NCBI GenBank assembly: GCA_963793675.1
Contig: CAWCBA010000005.1
Location: 362,848-426,847 of the forward strand
Direction: 5' to 3'
DNA: 64,000 bases
From: RPQJ01 sp963793675
GTDB taxonomy: Bacteria; Pseudomonadota; Gammaproteobacteria; Steroidobacterales; Steroidobacteraceae
Shown here in pieces: positions 30,670 to 39,307 of the stretch (within the stretch, counting starts at the first letter, position 1; every line of letters starts with the position of its first letter). The notes under the pieces are model-generated. The model had not been told where the DNA came from, searched no databases, and worked only from the letters and a program-made list of their open reading frames with translations. A program made the position numbers and the translations under genes.

Positions 30670-31344
30670 TCAGTACCCCAGGTTCACCGTGGCAGGACGG
30701 CCTCCGCGGCTTTTGACGATGCGCACCTGCAGGCCTTCGGTGCCGCCCCCGAGCAGCGCAAGCCGCAACACCGCTGGCGAAGGCGTGAGCCCCGCCTGCA
30801 GCGGGCGATACAGCACTGCAAGGCTGCGCGACGCCTCTGCCGCCAGCTGCAACCGTCGCAAGGCGTGCGGATCACGGGGATTGGCCCAACCGAGCACGGC
30901 ACTGCAAGACTCCGAGCGCAGCGCCTGGTCCATCACCCACTCGGTGGCGCCCGCGCCGTTGACGACGAGCATGCGCCCGACATCGATGCCCCACGCTGCG
31001 AGCGATGGCGCATATGGACGATACGGCGGCGAGACCCAGGCGATCCAGCCCGCGCTGTCCCGGTCATGCGGTGACGGATAAACCTCGTCGGCCGCGCCTT
31101 CGTCCCTGCAAAGCACAGCGAGCGCGGGTAGCAGCAACCGGAGTTCACCGATGCCCCGCTGATCGGAAAGGATTTCGATGAGACCCTGCCGGGGCCAGCC
31201 CGCGCCCGGAAGGCAACGGTCGAGCGCGGCGTAGCCCGTGGGCAGTCCCGCCGGCACGGCCGCGGTCGCGCTACTGCCCGTTTCCCTTGCACGCCAGAGA
31301 CGCGCGGAATTCTGTTGCAGCAGTTGTTCGACGGAAATGCTCAT
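30670..31344 (-). CDS. imuA: ImuA, RecA-like mutasome protein
   Basis: ImuA (SulA/RecA-like) binds ImuB and RecA within the translesion mutasome. The 224-residue protein has the family N-terminus (LLQQNSARLWRARE), the segment LPTGYAALDRCLPGAGWPRQ in place of a canonical Walker A, and GLIEILSDQRGIGELRLLLP. It starts 61 bases after lexA, and no separate LexA box is evident, so it is probably expressed from the lexA promoter. Confidence 0.92.
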   Translation of the reverse strand: MSISVEQLLQQNSARLWRARETGSSATAAVPAGLPTGYAALDRCLPGAGWPRQGLIEILSDQRGIGELRLLLPALAVLCRDEGAADEVYPSPHDRDSAGWIAWVSPPYRPYAPSLAAWGIDVGRMLVVNGAGATEWVMDQALRSESCSAVLGWANPRDPHALRRLQLAAEASRSLAVLYRPLQAGLTPSPAVLRLALLGGGTEGLQVRIVKSRGGRPATVNLGY

Positions 31345-31405
31345 GACTCTGGTGGGATTGCCGGGCAGCCAGAATGCTCAGGGAAAATGTCCAGGTCGGG
31401 AAACG

Positions 31406-32026
31406 TCAGGACAACCGCTGCGTGTCCTGCCGCACCACGCCGACGACGAGGCCTTCGATGGTTAGCGACTGCTCGCGCAGGTCGATACGCAGGGGTTCGA
31501 AGTCTTCGTTCTCGGGCAACAGCCAGGCGATCGAACCGTCCTGCCGGTAACGCTTCACGGTAACTTCGTTCTCGAGGCGCGCGACGACGATCTGGCGGTT
31601 GCGGACTTCGGGCGTGCGGTGGACCGCAACGAGATCGCCGTCGAGGATGCCGACGTTGCGCATGCTCATGCCTTTGACCTTGAGCAGGTAATGCGGCCGC
31701 GGCTGGAAGAGCGCCGGGTCGATCTGGTAGCGCGCTTCGATGTTCTCTTCGGCCAGGATGGGCCGGCCGGCGGCGACCCGGCCGATCAACGGCAGGCCGA
31801 TCTGGTCACGCAGGGAATCCTTGAGCTGAATGCCGCGGGAGGCCCCGGGACGCAACTCGATGACGCCTTTGCGCTGCAGGGCACGCAGATGTTCTTCGGC
31901 CGCGTTCGCGGACTTGAAGCCCAGGGCTTCGGCGATTTCGGCCCGCGTGGGGGGCAGGCCCTGCTCGGCCAGGCTGTCCTGGATGAATACGAGCACCTGG
32001 CGTTGGCGCGGCGTTAGGTCTTCCAT
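31406..32026 (-). CDS. lexA: LexA SOS repressor
   Basis: LexA represses DNA-damage genes until RecA stimulates its self-cleavage. The 206-residue protein has an N-terminal winged helix (1-65, LTPRQRQVLVFIQD), the cleavage site Ala86-Gly87 in VAAGRP, and the serine-lysine dyad Ser121 (KGMSMRN) and Lys158 (VTVKRY). Two LexA boxes lie directly upstream, as at E. coli lexA. It heads the lexA-imuA-imuB-dnaE2 operon. Confidence 0.97.
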   Translation of the reverse strand: MEDLTPRQRQVLVFIQDSLAEQGLPPTRAEIAEALGFKSANAAEEHLRALQRKGVIELRPGASRGIQLKDSLRDQIGLPLIGRVAAGRPILAEENIEARYQIDPALFQPRPHYLLKVKGMSMRNVGILDGDLVAVHRTPEVRNRQIVVARLENEVTVKRYRQDGSIAWLLPENEDFEPLRIDLREQSLTIEGLVVGVVRQDTQRLS

Positions 32027-32039
32027 CGGTCGTCCCTCC

Positions 32040-32055
32040 CTGTATACCCATACAG
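32040..32055. promoter_or_regulatory. LexA box 1
   Basis: CTGTATACCCATACAG is a good match to CTG-N10-CAG with near-complete dyad symmetry. It lies 13 bases upstream of the lexA start codon. Confidence 0.9.
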
Positions 32056-32058
32056 TTA

Positions 32059-32074
32059 CTGTTTATATATACAG
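32059..32074. promoter_or_regulatory. LexA box 2
   Basis: CTGTTTATATATACAG is a second CTG-N10-CAG box, three bases from the first. Its core is almost identical to the E. coli consensus CTGTATATATATACAG. Confidence 0.92.
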
Positions 32075-32435
32075 CCCTGCCTGCCTGTTGGCAAGCGGAA
32101 GGAAACAGCTCGTCGGGCAAAGAAAAGCCGGCGCTCAAGGCGAGGCGGTCATACCACGCTGCTGCGCGGGTTCCGGCGACCCGCGAATTGCAGCGAATAC
32201 CGCGAAATCCGCTGCCAACCGCAACGCTTGTGGGTGGGCGGGCGCGGCCGGTGGCTGCTCGCCCTGTCGTCGAATGCGAACCCTTCGCATGCGACGCACG
32301 GCACAGTAATCTTTATCGTTGTTTTCGAATGAGTTAGTCTCTCGCTGTTCGGCTGCGCTGCGCACATGGAAACGTGTTGACGGGCTGCGGCCGTCACATT
32401 GGCTTGCCTGATTCAAAACCGAGGAAGATCAACAA
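32075..32435. other. Intergenic region between lexA and the lipoprotein gene
   Basis: About 360 bases carry the divergent promoters of lexA and the alanine-zipper lipoprotein. TTGACG at about 32377 is a possible -35 hexamer for the lipoprotein gene, but the -10 is not clear. GAGGAAG just before 32436 is the ribosome-binding site. I see no further gene. Confidence 0.45.
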
Positions 32436-32759
32436 ATGAAGACCGCTATCACCAAGATCCTGACCGCCGCCGCCGCCGCTGTTGTGCTCACCGCAGCCAC
32501 GGGCTGCGTGAGCCAGACGAAGTTTGACGAGCATGTGGCCAGCGCCGATGCGGCCGTCAAGGCTGCCGCTGCAGACGCCGCCGCCGCCAAGGCTGCTGCC
32601 GACGCCGCTGCCGCCTCGGCTTCGAGCGCCGCCAGCGCCTCGAGCGCCGCGCAGAGCACGGCCAACCAGGCCCTCCAGGCTGCGCAGGCTTCGCAGTCCT
32701 GCTGCGACGCGACCAACGAGAAGATCGATCGCGCGTTCAAGAAGTCGATGGGCAAGTAA
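32436..32759 (+). CDS. Lpp/OprI-family alanine-zipper lipoprotein
   Basis: This 107-residue lipoprotein has a signal peptide with lipobox ATGC (Cys24). The mature chain is a long alanine- and serine-rich heptad coiled coil and ends with KKSMGK. By analogy with Lpp/OprI it should form trimers that anchor the outer membrane, and the terminal lysine could be bound to peptidoglycan. A pair of adjacent cysteines (SCCDATNEKIDR) lies near the C-terminus, which could cross-link subunits. It is monocistronic with its own terminator, as expected for an abundant protein. Confidence 0.88.
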   Translation: MKTAITKILTAAAAAVVLTAATGCVSQTKFDEHVASADAAVKAAAADAAAAKAAADAAAASASSAASASSAAQSTANQALQAAQASQSCCDATNEKIDRAFKKSMGK

Positions 32760-32790
32760 TCGACTGACTCCATCGCTCTAGCGATACGAA

Positions 32791-32820
32791 GACGCCGCGG
32801 ACCTCCGCGGCGTTTTCTTT
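32791..32820 (+). terminator. Rho-independent terminator of the lipoprotein gene
   Basis: CGCCGCGG and CCGCGGCG form an eight-base-pair stem with a four-base loop, followed by TTTTCTTT. Confidence 0.92.
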
Positions 32821-32997
32821 GGAGCCGTCGCTGCCCCGACGACACCGGGCACAACCGTGCGCACCCCGCTCTGCAATCGACATGCGTAGTGGTTCGCCGA
32901 GGCGCTGCAACGTGTGCGCAACCAGTTCATCGAACAGATCTGCGCGGAATACGACGCAATCGGCGGTGTAATCCGGCGGAGTAGAATCGGAGGCGTG

Positions 32998-35583
32998 GTG
33001 CGGCCTTCATCCCTGCGACGCTACCTGCCGGCGCTGGTTCCGATCGTCATGTTCGGACTGGCCATCGTCGCACTGCACCGGCTGGGCGGTGAATTTCAAC
33101 TGCGCGGGATCCTGGCGGAGTTTTCCGCCATCGAGCCGTGGCAGTTGCTGACGGCGATCGCGCTCGCGGCCGGAAGCTATGCGGCACTGGTCGGATACGA
33201 AAGGCTCGCGCTCTCCTACGTCGCCCGCGAGTTGCCACTGGGCACGGCCGCACTGTCGTCATTCATTGCCAACGCCGTCGGCCACAACGTCGGCGTCGCA
33301 ACGCTTTCCGGCGGCGCGATCCGCTATCGGATGTATTCGCCGCTGGGCCTGGGTGCGGCGGAAATTGCACGCATCGTCGCCTTCTGCACCGCGACGTTCG
33401 GGTTGGGCGCATGCACCCTGGCGGGCCTGTCGCTGATCGTGGACGCAGGCGAGGCGTCGTCCCTGCTGCACGCATCGGAAGGCGTCTCACGTCTGCTGGG
33501 CATCGTCGCGCTGGCGGCGGTCGGCGGCTACCTGGCAGCCTGCTCGCTGCGACGCACCCCGCTCGAGTGGCGCGGTTACTCGATCACGCTGCCGTCGGCA
33601 GGCATCGCCACCGGCCAGGTCGCTCTCGCCGTCGTGGACCTCACGCTCGCTTGCGGCACCTTGTACGTGCTGCTGCCGGAGTCGGCCGGCGTTTCCTTCG
33701 TGGCATTCCTCGGCCTGTACATGGTCGCGCTCGCCGTGAGCGTGCTGAGCCTGGTGCCGGGAGGCCTCGGCGTCTTCGAGTCCATCCTCGTCCTGCTGTT
33801 GCCCCGCGTTCCACCTACCCAGATGCTGGGTGCATTGCTCGCGTACCGGCTCGTCTACTACGCGCTGCCTTTTGTCATCGCAGTCGCACTGATGTCGCTG
33901 CGCGAGGTGCGACAGCAACGCCATCGCCTGTCGGGCGCGTGGAGCTGGACCCAGCGCTCGCTCGACTTCGTCGTGCCACAGGCGATCGCCCTGCTGGTGT
34001 TCGGCGCCGGATTCGTGCTGCTGCTGTCGGGTGCGACGCCCGCTGCGGCCACGAGACTGGCGGCCCTTTACCGGTTCATGCCGCTGGCAGTGCTGGAAGC
34101 GTCGCATCTCGCGGGCTCGGCAGTGGGCGTGCTGTTGTTGATCCTGGCACACGGACTCGCGCGACGCCTCGACGGCGCCTGGCAAGTGACCATGGCGCTG
34201 CTGGGCGCAGGCGCCCTCGCATCGCTGCTGAAGGGGCTTGACTACGAAGAGGCGCTGCTGCTCGGCCTGGTCGCATCGGCGCTGTACCTGACGCGGGCGC
34301 AGTTCTACCGCACCTCCTCGCTCGTGGTGGAATCCCTGTCGCCGGCATGGCTCGCAAGTGCAGCCATCGCCATCGGCGCGTCGATCTGGATTGGCTTGCT
34401 CGCCTATCGTCATGTGCCCTACGCGAGCGAATTGTGGTGGCAGTTCGCTCTCGACGGTCACGCTCCCCGCATGCTGCGCGCCAGCATGCTTGCCGTGCTG
34501 CTTTTCGGCAGCATCGCGACTTTGCGCCTGCTGGCGCCGGCGCGTGCCTCACCGGCTCTGCCGACCGACGCGGAACTCGGGCGTGCGGTGCCGATCATCC
34601 GCAACTCGACCAACACTTCGGCCAACCTGGCGCTGCTCGGCGACAAGTCGCTGCTTTTCAGCGCCAGCGGCAAGTCATTCGTGATGTACGGCATCGCCCG
34701 CCGCAGCTGGGTCGCCATGGGCGACCCGGTCGGGCCCGTGGCGGAACAAGCCGAGATGGTCTGGCACTTCCGCGATCGCGCCGATCGCGCCGGCGCGTAC
34801 AGCGTGTTCTACGAAGTCGCCGCGGAAAACCTGCCGCTCTATGTCGATGCCGGGCTCGCCCTGAGCAAGCTCGGCGAGGAGGCCCGCGTCAGGCTCGGCG
34901 ATTTCTCACTCGACGGCAGTGCCAGGGCGGCGCTGCGGCAGTCGAACCGCAAGGCACGGCGCGAAGGACTCAGCTTCCGGATCGTCCGGCCAGGCGACGT
35001 TGCCGACCTGATGCCGCGCCTGCGCCAGATCTCCGACGACTGGAAGCGGAGTAAATCGGTCGCCGAAAAAGGCTTCTCGCTCGGCCGGTTCTCGGAACCC
35101 TACCTGCGCTGGTTTCCCCTGGCACTGGTCGAACACGCGGGCGAGCCCATCGCCTTTGCCAACCTGTGGGACAGTGATTCGCGCGCGGAACTGTCGGTCG
35201 ACCTGATGCGGCACAACACCGCGGCACCGAAGGGCGTGATGGATTTTCTCTTCACCGAACTGATGCTGTGGGGCCGCAACGAGGGCTATGACTGGTTCAA
35301 CCTGGGCATGGCGCCACTGGCGGGCCTGGAGGCTCATCGGCTGGCGCCGGCGTGGCACAAGGTGGGCCGCCTGATCTATCGCTATGGTGAGGACTTCTAC
35401 AACTTCGAGGGACTGCGCCAGTACAAGGAAAAATTCCAGCCCGAGTGGCGACCTCGATATCTCGCCGCACCCGGCGGCCTGGCGCAGACGCGAGTGCTGT
35501 TGGACGTGACGACGCTGATCTCAGGCAAGCTGCTGGACGCCGTACGCCGGGACTCGCACGCCGAAATCCCGGTGGCGCGTTAG
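32998..35583 (+). CDS. mprF: MprF-like aminoacyl-phosphatidylglycerol synthase/flippase
   Basis: MprF transfers an amino acid from tRNA to phosphatidylglycerol and flips the product, lowering membrane negative charge. The N-terminal two thirds (about 1-530) contain about 12-14 hydrophobic helices. The C-terminal DUF2156 synthase domain carries typical segments (FSASGKSFVMYGIARRSW; AALRQSNRKARREGLSFRI; YDWFNLGMAPLAGL; LRQYKEKFQPEWRPRYLA). The start is uncertain: GGAGG at 32989 favours the GTG at 32995 or 32998, and an upstream GTG at 32914 is also open. Whether lysine or alanine is used cannot be told. The next gene is its probable partner. Confidence 0.92.
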   Translation: MRPSSLRRYLPALVPIVMFGLAIVALHRLGGEFQLRGILAEFSAIEPWQLLTAIALAAGSYAALVGYERLALSYVARELPLGTAALSSFIANAVGHNVGVATLSGGAIRYRMYSPLGLGAAEIARIVAFCTATFGLGACTLAGLSLIVDAGEASSLLHASEGVSRLLGIVALAAVGGYLAACSLRRTPLEWRGYSITLPSAGIATGQVALAVVDLTLACGTLYVLLPESAGVSFVAFLGLYMVALAVSVLSLVPGGLGVFESILVLLLPRVPPTQMLGALLAYRLVYYALPFVIAVALMSLREVRQQRHRLSGAWSWTQRSLDFVVPQAIALLVFGAGFVLLLSGATPAAATRLAALYRFMPLAVLEASHLAGSAVGVLLLILAHGLARRLDGAWQVTMALLGAGALASLLKGLDYEEALLLGLVASALYLTRAQFYRTSSLVVESLSPAWLASAAIAIGASIWIGLLAYRHVPYASELWWQFALDGHAPRMLRASMLAVLLFGSIATLRLLAPARASPALPTDAELGRAVPIIRNSTNTSANLALLGDKSLLFSASGKSFVMYGIARRSWVAMGDPVGPVAEQAEMVWHFRDRADRAGAYSVFYEVAAENLPLYVDAGLALSKLGEEARVRLGDFSLDGSARAALRQSNRKARREGLSFRIVRPGDVADLMPRLRQISDDWKRSKSVAEKGFSLGRFSEPYLRWFPLALVEHAGEPIAFANLWDSDSRAELSVDLMRHNTAAPKGVMDFLFTELMLWGRNEGYDWFNLGMAPLAGLEAHRLAPAWHKVGRLIYRYGEDFYNFEGLRQYKEKFQPEWRPRYLAAPGGLAQTRVLLDVTTLISGKLLDAVRRDSHAEIPVAR

Positions 35584-35599
35584 CAACCGGGAGCTGCCG

Positions 35600-36376
35600 T
35601 TGCCACGACATCGCGCCTGGTTCCCAACCCTGCTCGTCGTCGTTTACTGCTGCACATCCTGTGTGGCTTGCACACAGGCGGCCGCGCCCACCGGACCGGC
35701 AAGTACGACGACGTTTCCGGTTGCATCGAACAGCGTCGACGACCTGCCCCTGCTCGAGCTTCCGGTCGCGCCTGACGCCGGCGATACCTGCGCGATCCTG
35801 CTCTCGGGCGACGGCGGATGGTCAGCCCTCGACAAGGCGGTGGCGAGTGAGCTCAACGCGCACGGCATTGCCGTGGTGGGCTGGGATTCTTTGCACTACT
35901 TCTGGGACGCGCGTACGCCAGCAGGTGCCGCCCGCGATCTCGACCGCGTCATGCGCCACTACACGCATGCGTGGCGCAAATCGAGTGTGCTGCTGCTCGG
36001 GTACTCGCAGGGTGCCGACACATTGCCGTTCATGATCAACCGGCTCTCGGCCGACACTGCCCGACTGGTCAAGGCCACCGTCCTGATCGGCATGGGTTCA
36101 GAGGCATTTTTCGAATTTCACCTGAGCCACTGGATCGGCACGCCGAAGGGCGGGCTGCCGACCCGGCCGGAAGTCATGAGCGGAAGGCTTGGCTCCGTGC
36201 TCTGCATTTACGGCCAGGACGACGACGATTCCGCGTGCCGGGGACTGCGTGGCCCAGGGGTGCGCGAAGTCGCGTTGGCAGGTGGGCATCATTTCGACGG
36301 GGATTACACGTCGCTGACGGCTGCCATCGTCAGTGCCCTGATTCCCGCAGCACGGCGCCAGCGGGTGACTCCGTGA
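35600..36376 (+). CDS. VirJ/AcvB-family periplasmic hydrolase
   Basis: AcvB/VirJ proteins are periplasmic alpha/beta hydrolases. AcvB in Agrobacterium hydrolyses lysyl-phosphatidylglycerol and is encoded with the MprF-type synthase LpiA. Here the 258-residue protein has an N-terminal signal, the family motif LLSGDGGWSALDK, and a nucleophile elbow GYSQGAD. Histidines in AGGHHFDGDY near the C-terminus are candidates for the third catalytic residue. A TTG at 35600 preceded by GGGAG is the start. It follows mprF by 16 bases and so most likely counterbalances it. Confidence 0.9.
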   Translation: MPRHRAWFPTLLVVVYCCTSCVACTQAAAPTGPASTTTFPVASNSVDDLPLLELPVAPDAGDTCAILLSGDGGWSALDKAVASELNAHGIAVVGWDSLHYFWDARTPAGAARDLDRVMRHYTHAWRKSSVLLLGYSQGADTLPFMINRLSADTARLVKATVLIGMGSEAFFEFHLSHWIGTPKGGLPTRPEVMSGRLGSVLCIYGQDDDDSACRGLRGPGVREVALAGGHHFDGDYTSLTAAIVSALIPAARRQRVTP

Positions 36377-37379
36377 GGGAATCCCGTGCGACGGTACCGG
36401 CATCGGACGGTGCGGCGGCAGGGACACGCGAGAAATTTCGCTCACCCACACGCACCGGCACACCCGACGCCTGCTGGAACGCCAGCCGTGCCGTGTCCCA
36501 GTCGATCGTCACATCGACGCCCGCCGTGGCGGCCTGCACCACCCGATCGAGTTCTGCCGGGTCCATGTGCGAGGGGTTGTCCGTGCCTTCGAGCGGCGCC
36601 TGTCGCTCGATGAACAGCGTGCCGCGCGACCAACCGACCTTCGTCGTCTGGTCGATCAGGTTCACCTTCGTGTTCACCGGGATCATCGTGTAGAACTCTG
36701 CGATGTCCTCCGGGAACATGCGGATACAGCCGTGCGTGACCTGCATGCCGACCCCAGCAGGACGGTTGGTGCCGTGGATCAGGTACGAACCGCCGGGGAT
36801 GCCGAGCCGCAACGCGTACTCGCCCAGCGGGTTGTCGGGACCCGGCGGGATGAACGGCGGCAGCGGGTCACCCTTCGCCTCGTGCTCGAGCCGGACCGAC
36901 TTCGGCGGGTACCAGTTGGGTCGTTCCTGCTTCGAGGCGACCCGGGTGGTGCCGAGCGGCGTTTTCCAGTCCATCTTGCCGGTGCTGATCGGGTACGTGC
37001 GAACGACGCGCGGCTGGCCCGGCTGGGCGGGCGGATAGTAGTAAAGACGGTGCTCGGGCAGGTTGACCACGATCCCCTCGCGCGGCGCATCCGGCAGCAG
37101 GAATCGGCCAGGAATCACCACTTCGGTGCCCTCCCCGGGCAGCCAGGGGTCGATTCCGGGGTTCGCGGCGATTATTTCCTCGTACCCGACGCCGTAGCGC
37201 CGGCCGATGTCGAGCAGCGTGTCCTCGTGCTCTGCCACGGCGATGCTGACCGCGCCGATCACGTTGTCGCCATTGAGCGGCAGCAGGAATTCGCCTGCCC
37301 GGACGTCATTGGCGACGAACGGTGCGAACGCTGCGACCAGCGCAGCGGCGAACCACTGGCCGACACGGTTAACTTGCAT
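36330..37379 (-). CDS. L,D-transpeptidase with LysM domain (ErfK/YbiS-like)
   Basis: This periplasmic enzyme would cross-link peptidoglycan or attach lipoprotein to it. It has a signal peptide (about 1-28), a LysM-like domain (about 40-92, DTLLDIGRRYGVGYEEIIAA) and a YkuD catalytic domain with His202 (IHGTNRP), His216 and Cys218 (THGCIRM). The C-terminal 90 residues are an extension of unknown role. The 349-residue length matches YbiS-type enzymes with an extension. Its 3' end overlaps the convergent virJ gene by 47 bases. A lysine-ended Lpp-like substrate is encoded 4 kb away. Confidence 0.92.
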   Translation of the reverse strand: MQVNRVGQWFAAALVAAFAPFVANDVRAGEFLLPLNGDNVIGAVSIAVAEHEDTLLDIGRRYGVGYEEIIAANPGIDPWLPGEGTEVVIPGRFLLPDAPREGIVVNLPEHRLYYYPPAQPGQPRVVRTYPISTGKMDWKTPLGTTRVASKQERPNWYPPKSVRLEHEAKGDPLPPFIPPGPDNPLGEYALRLGIPGGSYLIHGTNRPAGVGMQVTHGCIRMFPEDIAEFYTMIPVNTKVNLIDQTTKVGWSRGTLFIERQAPLEGTDNPSHMDPAELDRVVQAATAGVDVTIDWDTARLAFQQASGVPVRVGERNFSRVPAAAPSDAGTVARDSLTESPAGAVLRESGH

Positions 37380-37498
37380 GCAACATTCCCTCCATTGCCC
37401 GCATCTATTCTAGCGACATGGCGACGATCCACGCGCTGCTAGCACGCATTGACCCGGACACGGCACCGCCCGTAGCCTTGCGGCCGCGAGGGAGACCC

Positions 37499-38026
37499 AT
37501 GCCATACAAGCTGACGATCGAGCTTTCCGATCGCGATTTGCGCCATTTTCGCCGGGAATTGAAGAAGGCGCGCGATTCGGTCCAGATTGCAGACGACGAG
37601 GAAATCCTCGGCGCGGCGGCTGACCTGGTCAAAACCATGAAAGGCGCGGATCTGCCCGACTTCGTGACCGAGCGGCTCGAGCAACTCGACACCTTGATCG
37701 CCATGGTCACCGACGACGACTGGCCGCTGGCAGACGACGAACGGAATCCGGTGCTTTCGGGGCTCGCCTACCTGTGCGACCCGGAGGACCTGATTCCCGA
37801 CGACATCCCCGGCATCGGCTTGCTCGACGACGCCGTAATGATCGAACTCGTGTTCCGTGAACTCCGGCACGAACTCGAGGCTTACGAAGATTTTCGTGCA
37901 TACCGCGAATCGCTGATGAAGCGCTCGGTGCTGCGCAGGGCACCGGCCGACGTCGCGGAGAAGATCGCGAGGCGGCGCGTACAACTGATGGCGCGCATGC
38001 GGCGCCGGCACAAGAGCGAACAGTGA
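37499..38026 (+). CDS. DUF1232 (YkvA) domain protein
   Basis: The conserved YkvA core is LAYLCDPEDLIPDDIPGIGLLDDAVMIE split over about 108-135. The function of the family is unknown. The ATG at 37499 is preferred because GGGAG precedes it by six bases; an in-frame ATG at 37418 would add 27 residues without conservation. The rest is charged and helical, with a very basic C-terminus (ARRRVQLMARMRRRHK). It converges on plsX. Confidence 0.8.
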   Translation: MPYKLTIELSDRDLRHFRRELKKARDSVQIADDEEILGAAADLVKTMKGADLPDFVTERLEQLDTLIAMVTDDDWPLADDERNPVLSGLAYLCDPEDLIPDDIPGIGLLDDAVMIELVFRELRHELEAYEDFRAYRESLMKRSVLRRAPADVAEKIARRRVQLMARMRRRHKSEQ

Positions 38027-38061
38027 GCAGCGACCGCAAGCGGGTCGCGCTCCTGTTCCGA

Positions 38062-39087
38062 TCAATCATCAGCCACTGGTCCGGCTGACACTCTCGCCAG
38101 CAAGTCCACGATCTGGTCCGGCACGCCGTTGCGGGCTTCCGTGACCGCGACACGCACAGCGTTGGCAAACGACACGTGGTCGGCCCCGCCGTGGCTCTTG
38201 ATGACCACGCCCTTCAATCCCACCATGCTCGCGCCATTGTAGGCGCGCGGGTCGAGTCGCGCCTTCAATGCCTTGAGCGTCGGCGCCGCCGCAAGCGCGC
38301 CGAGCTTGCGCACCGTGTTGCGCGTGAACTCTTCCTTCATCGCCCCGCTGATGAAGCGTGCCAGGCCTTCCATCGTCTTCAGCGATACGTTGCCAGTGAA
38401 ACCGTCGGTGACCACGACATCGATGTCGCCCGAGAAGATCTTGTCGCCTTCGACGAAGCCACAGTAATTGAGGGCAGAGCCGGCGAGGCGCTTGTGCGCC
38501 GCCTTGATCGCTTCGGTGCCCTTGATGTCTTCCTCGCCGACGTTGAGCAGGCCGACGCGGGGACGCGCGATGCCGTGCAGGTCGGACGCGATCACCGAAC
38601 CCATGACCGCGAACTGCACCAGGTGATCGTCGTTGCAGTCGGGGTTGGCGCCCAGGTCGAGCATCACGGTGTAGCCGCCCGCCGAGGGCACGGCCGAGAC
38701 GATCGCGGGGCGGTCGATGCCCGGCACCATGCCGAGCACGAAACGCGCGGTCGCGAGCAGCGCGCCGGTGTTGCCTGCAGAAACGCACGCCGACGCCTCG
38801 CCCTGCTCGACGAGGTTGATCGCGACGCGCATCGACGAGTTCTTCTTGCGGCGGAGCGCGTCCTGCGGACGCTCATCCATGGTGACGACTTCGGTCGCTT
38901 CGACGAAACGACAGCGGTCGTGGTCGAGGACGGCGCCCAGCAAAGGCAGCACGACGTCGCGGCGACCGACGATGATCAGTCGCAGGTCGGGCGTGGACGC
39001 GAGGACATCGAGTGCCGCGGGAACGGCGACTGCGGCGCCGTGGTCGCCGCTCATCGCGTCCACGGCCACGGTCAGGCCGGCGTTCAT
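38062..39087 (-). CDS. plsX: Phosphate acyltransferase PlsX
   Basis: PlsX converts acyl-ACP to acyl-phosphate for phospholipid synthesis. The 341-residue protein has the family motifs VAVDAMSGDHG, SAGNTGALLATARFVLG, LDLGANPDC and DGFTGNVSLKTMEG. It follows rpmF by 22 bases on the same strand. In most gammaproteobacteria fabH-fabD-fabG-acpP follow, but here the next gene is a convergent DUF1232 gene. Confidence 0.96.
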   Translation of the reverse strand: MNAGLTVAVDAMSGDHGAAVAVPAALDVLASTPDLRLIIVGRRDVVLPLLGAVLDHDRCRFVEATEVVTMDERPQDALRRKKNSSMRVAINLVEQGEASACVSAGNTGALLATARFVLGMVPGIDRPAIVSAVPSAGGYTVMLDLGANPDCNDDHLVQFAVMGSVIASDLHGIARPRVGLLNVGEEDIKGTEAIKAAHKRLAGSALNYCGFVEGDKIFSGDIDVVVTDGFTGNVSLKTMEGLARFISGAMKEEFTRNTVRKLGALAAAPTLKALKARLDPRAYNGASMVGLKGVVIKSHGGADHVSFANAVRVAVTEARNGVPDQIVDLLARVSAGPVADD

Positions 39088-39109
39088 GCGCGGGCCCGTC
39101 GGAACAGGA

Positions 39110-39304
39110 TTACTCCTGGCCTTCGTCGGCAGCCGGCTTCTCGATCACCTTCTTGCCGCGGTAGAAACCGTCGGCGGTGATGCGGTGACGCAGGTGCGTC
39201 TCGCCGCTGGTACGGTCGACCGACAGCGCGGGGCTGCCGAGGTGATCGTGCGAACGGTGCATGCCGCGCTTGGACGGGGTCTTGCGGCTTTTCTGGACTG
39301 CCAT
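39110..39304 (-). CDS. rpmF: 50S ribosomal protein L32
   Basis: This 64-residue protein begins AVQKSRKTPSKRGMHRSHD, the standard L32 N-terminus. The C-terminal zinc-type cysteines seen in some L32 proteins are absent, as in many gammaproteobacteria. It lies between yceD and plsX with short gaps and is probably co-transcribed. Confidence 0.97.
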   Translation of the reverse strand: MAVQKSRKTPSKRGMHRSHDHLGSPALSVDRTSGETHLRHRITADGFYRGKKVIEKPAADEGQE

Positions 39305-39307
39305 GGT

